NCBI RefSeq assembly: GCF_013375535.1
Contig: NZ_JABXJG010000002.1
Coordinates: 620,001-684,000 of the forward strand
Length of the DNA: 64,000 nucleotides
Reading direction: 5' to 3'
Source of the DNA: Sphingobium sp. 15-1
Lineage (GTDB): Bacteria; Pseudomonadota; Alphaproteobacteria; Sphingomonadales; Sphingomonadaceae
A program made the translations under genes and the position numbers. The stretch's first letter is position 1. Every line of letters starts with the position of its first letter. Positions 62,796-64,000 of this stretch are shown here, in pieces. The notes beneath the pieces were generated by a model that was given only the letters and a program-made list of their open reading frames with translations, was not told the DNA's origin and did not search any database.

Positions 62796-63091
62796 GAACG
62801 TCCCTCCTCAGACAGAAGGCCCCGCTCATCGAGCAATTGGCGGGCATAGCCTTGCCCCTTTTCCAAGGCCTGCGGCGCTCGTTCGCCGACCGCGGTCACG
62901 AGGATCGCGAACGTCTGGATTACCACCGCGAGGATCTCGTCTTTCGACGAGTAAATATAGGCGCGATCAGGATCGGCGGCCCTGGTCAGGACTGACCGGA
63001 TGAATGCGGAAAGACTGAGATCGGCCCCATTGGCGCGCCGAAGGAGGCGCCGATGGAGGGCGTCGTCGAGACGAAAAGTAACTGTGACCAT
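62792..63091 (-). CDS. Ribbon-helix-helix DNA-binding protein (TrwA/TraM-like relaxosome factor)
   Basis: This 99-residue protein begins MVTVTFRLDDALHRRLLRRANGADLSLSAFIRSVLTRA, a clear ribbon-helix-helix DNA-binding domain (about 1-40). A short helical tail ends DERGLLSEEG. Small proteins of this kind bind near oriT, bend DNA and repress their own promoter, as TrwA does. It heads the conjugation operon, immediately beside the region with the paired palindromes. Confidence 0.8.
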   Translation of the reverse strand: MVTVTFRLDDALHRRLLRRANGADLSLSAFIRSVLTRAADPDRAYIYSSKDEILAVVIQTFAILVTAVGERAPQALEKGQGYARQLLDERGLLSEEGRS

Positions 63092-63147
63092 GCAGAAGCT
63101 CCGATGATACGGAGCCCCTACCGGGGAGGTGAAGCACAGCTTTTATA

Positions 63148-63171
63148 GTTGAAATGAAGGGATTTTTCAAC
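63148..63171. repeat. Inverted repeat in the candidate oriT
   Basis: GTTGAAA (63148-63154) and TTTCAAC (63165-63171) form a perfect 7-base stem with a 10-base loop. A hairpin beside a relaxase operon could be the one recognised by the MobF enzyme. Confidence 0.5.
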
Positions 63172-63269
63172 ACCCCGAGGACGGCGCGTTCAAAATGTCA
63201 GGATACGGAAAAATAATACGGATCATACCGCATCATTTCAGTATCTTATCAAGAAAATGCGATGGCCCG

Positions 63270-63285
63270 GTCATACCGGTATGAC
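63270..63285. promoter_or_regulatory. Perfect 16-base palindrome, candidate operator
   Basis: GTCATACCGGTATGAC is a perfect 16-base palindrome. A closely related copy at 63302-63317 follows after 16 bases (32 bases between the centres), and a half-like copy (ATCATACCG) lies at 63222-63230, 48 bases before. Even spacing suggests sites for a DNA-binding dimer such as the ribbon-helix-helix protein. Confidence 0.6.
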
Positions 63286-63301
63286 GATCTGCGGTGCATC
63301 G

Positions 63302-63317
63302 GTAATACCCGTATGAC
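63302..63317. promoter_or_regulatory. Imperfect second copy of the palindrome
   Basis: GTAATACCCGTATGAC differs from the palindrome at 63270 at two positions. Centre-to-centre distance is 32 bases, about three helical turns, so proteins bound to both would face the same side. Confidence 0.5.
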
Positions 63318-63458
63318 GCCCGCAAAGCCGCAGAAATGCTGGGCAAACGCCACGCAGCACCCGTGCGTGGGGTGCATTACAAACGGCCAGCGGTCGTGCG
63401 TCCTTTCTTCGCAGCGCGCTTGCCCGCTGCGTTGCCTCGTGCCGGAAGGCGCGGGGCT

Positions 63459-63471
63459 CCCCCGCAGGGGG
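63459..63471. terminator. GC-rich hairpin
   Basis: CCCCC and GGGGG enclose the loop GCA. The following TCTTGTTCTT is T-rich but interrupted, so it could be a weak terminator or part of the oriT structure. Confidence 0.3.
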
Positions 63472-63481
63472 TCTTGTTCTT

Positions 63482-63498
63482 CCCGGCGGCACGCCGGG
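63482..63498. repeat. GC-rich hairpin, 7-base stem
   Basis: CCCGGCG and CGCCGGG form a perfect 7-base stem around GCA. It lies between the palindromes and the downstream gene. Confidence 0.35.
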
Positions 63499-63602
63499 CA
63501 GCAACTCTTTCCTCGCCTGTGCGCGAGACCTGGATTGCAATCATGATGTTCTCCATCGATAATGAGGGTTGGCGGGCAGACCATCCGATGAGGAAGATGA
63601 TC

Positions 63603-63863
63603 ATGCCCAAATTGACTGACCGGGAACGCCTTGCGGGCCTTGAGGCGCAACAGAAGAAGATCGCGCAGGATATCCTGGACACCCGCCGCACCCTGCGCGG
63701 CAAATATGCCGCCATGCTTGCCGATATGGAGATCGAGCGACTGTCGGAACGGGAGTGCCGCGAAATCCTTGTCCATGCGATCCGGGCGGGTGGCACGGCC
63801 TCGATCGCTGCTCTTAAAAGCCTCTCTGCGACACATCGCGCCGAACCCGACAAGCGCCCGTAG
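63603..63863 (+). CDS. Small charged helical protein, possible conjugation accessory
   Basis: This is an 86-residue protein of unrecognised function that starts at ATG 63603 after AGGAAG (in-frame ATGs at 63588 and 63597 are alternatives). It begins MPKLTDRERLAGLEAQQKKIAQD and is helical and charged, with a possible coiled coil over residues about 5-40, followed by ERECREILVHAIRAGG. Position and composition resemble the small accessory proteins (TraC/TraD-like) next to relaxases in rhizobial and sphingomonad plasmids, but the match is by context only. Confidence 0.55.
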   Translation: MPKLTDRERLAGLEAQQKKIAQDILDTRRTLRGKYAAMLADMEIERLSERECREILVHAIRAGGTASIAALKSLSATHRAEPDKRP

Positions 63864-64000
63864 GGCGTCCCTGCGACGAGCACGGCGGAGCCGCGCGCAG
63901 GAGGCCCGCGCCGCATGGCGCGGCCTCGTCGACCGACGGGACCGGCGCTATCGCGGCGGTCCTTGAGGGCGACGAAAGGGTGGTGGAAAGGAAAAGAGCG
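63864..64000. other. Right edge, no gene recognised
   Basis: The last 137 bases are GC-rich and start after the stop of the small charged protein. No start or stop set supports a gene. The next gene probably begins just beyond the window, since AAAGGGTGGTGGAAAGGAAA near the end could be a ribosome-site region. Confidence 0.3.

Larger units (their letters stand above)
63092..63602. promoter_or_regulatory. Candidate oriT / regulatory region of the conjugation operon
   Basis: This 511-base non-coding gap between the minus-strand RHH gene and the plus-strand gene at 63603 contains the inverted repeat 63148-63171 and the related palindromes at 63270 and 63302. It also has GC-rich hairpins at 63459 and 63482. 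Its position between two divergent transfer genes, with iterated palindromes beside a TrwA-like gene, is typical of oriT. The nic site itself was not identified. Confidence 0.55.

Noticed and set aside
60771..62849. 692-codon plus-strand open frame opposite the coupling protein
   Set aside because: It is fully antisense to a gene with Walker motifs and has no recognisable domain, so it is a shadow.
63377..63556. 60-codon basic lysine/arginine-rich frame on the minus strand, histone-like
   Set aside because: It overlaps the GC-rich hairpins of the candidate oriT and has no ribosome site or partner. Its basic composition can come from sequence bias.
1..64000. rRNA, tRNA, CRISPR array, insertion sequence
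   Set aside because: I looked for conserved RNA patterns, regular repeat-spacer units and transposase motifs (DDE, HUH) and saw none. Absence is by eye only.

Overview
The window is about 64 kb of GC-rich DNA (low-GC patches only between genes) that reads as alphaproteobacterial, most likely a sphingomonad (Sphingobium, Novosphingobium or Sphingopyxis type). The support is indirect: large catabolic TonB-dependent receptors, a fused cysNC, intergenic GC-rich hairpin repeats and a MobF-type conjugation block. No rRNA, tRNA, CRISPR array or insertion sequence was recognised. The conjugation genes at the right end suggest a plasmid or integrative conjugative element, but the sequence does not prove this.

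Bases 1 to about 52,700 form a dense accessory catabolic region. It starts with a GntR regulator and a truncated acyl-CoA dehydrogenase gene. Next comes a monooxygenase-SnoaL-TetR operon, divergent from an operon of SDR, FAD oxidoreductase, phosphotransferase-fold kinase and epoxide hydrolase genes followed by a second kinase. Then come a lone Rieske oxygenase, a third kinase, more SDRs, a VOC protein, a GST and a fourth kinase, and a small membrane set resembling cytochrome oxidase subunits III and IV (NorE/NorF-like). At 21-34 kb there are two LuxE-LuxC-like carboxylate (fatty-acid) reductase modules. The first is divergent from a five-gene operon with a SABATH-type carboxyl methyltransferase and a luciferase-like flavin monooxygenase, and is followed by an aldo/keto reductase. 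The second is followed by an amidohydrolase. Bases 34-52.7 kb carry two AraC regulators, an MFS transporter, two TonB-dependent receptors, a fifth kinase, an SMP-30-like lactonase, a GMC oxidoreductase, an aldehyde dehydrogenase, an SDR, a DUF1214-like protein and a sulfotransferase.

Bases 53,058-56,778 encode sulfate activation: CysD, a CysN-CysC fusion and CysQ. This set makes PAPS and clears PAP, and it lies next to the sulfotransferase that would use PAPS. Bases 57,299-63,091 hold a tightly overlapping conjugation operon on the minus strand: ribbon-helix-helix protein, TraD/TrwB-like coupling protein, MobF relaxase-helicase and a lytic transglycosylase. Upstream of it lies a roughly 510-base region with two related palindromes and several hairpins, a good oriT candidate.

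As inference, the catabolic part looks built for uptake (TonB receptors, MFS) and oxidation (Rieske, flavin enzymes, GMC, SDRs, epoxide hydrolase) of hydrophobic alicyclic or terpenoid/steroid-like carboxylic acids. Their carboxyl and hydroxyl groups could be phosphorylated (five kinases), reduced to aldehydes (LuxE/LuxC), methylated (SABATH enzyme) or sulfated (sulfotransferase). The substrate cannot be read from the sequence. The paired LuxE/LuxC modules together with the five kinases are the best candidates for an undescribed system.
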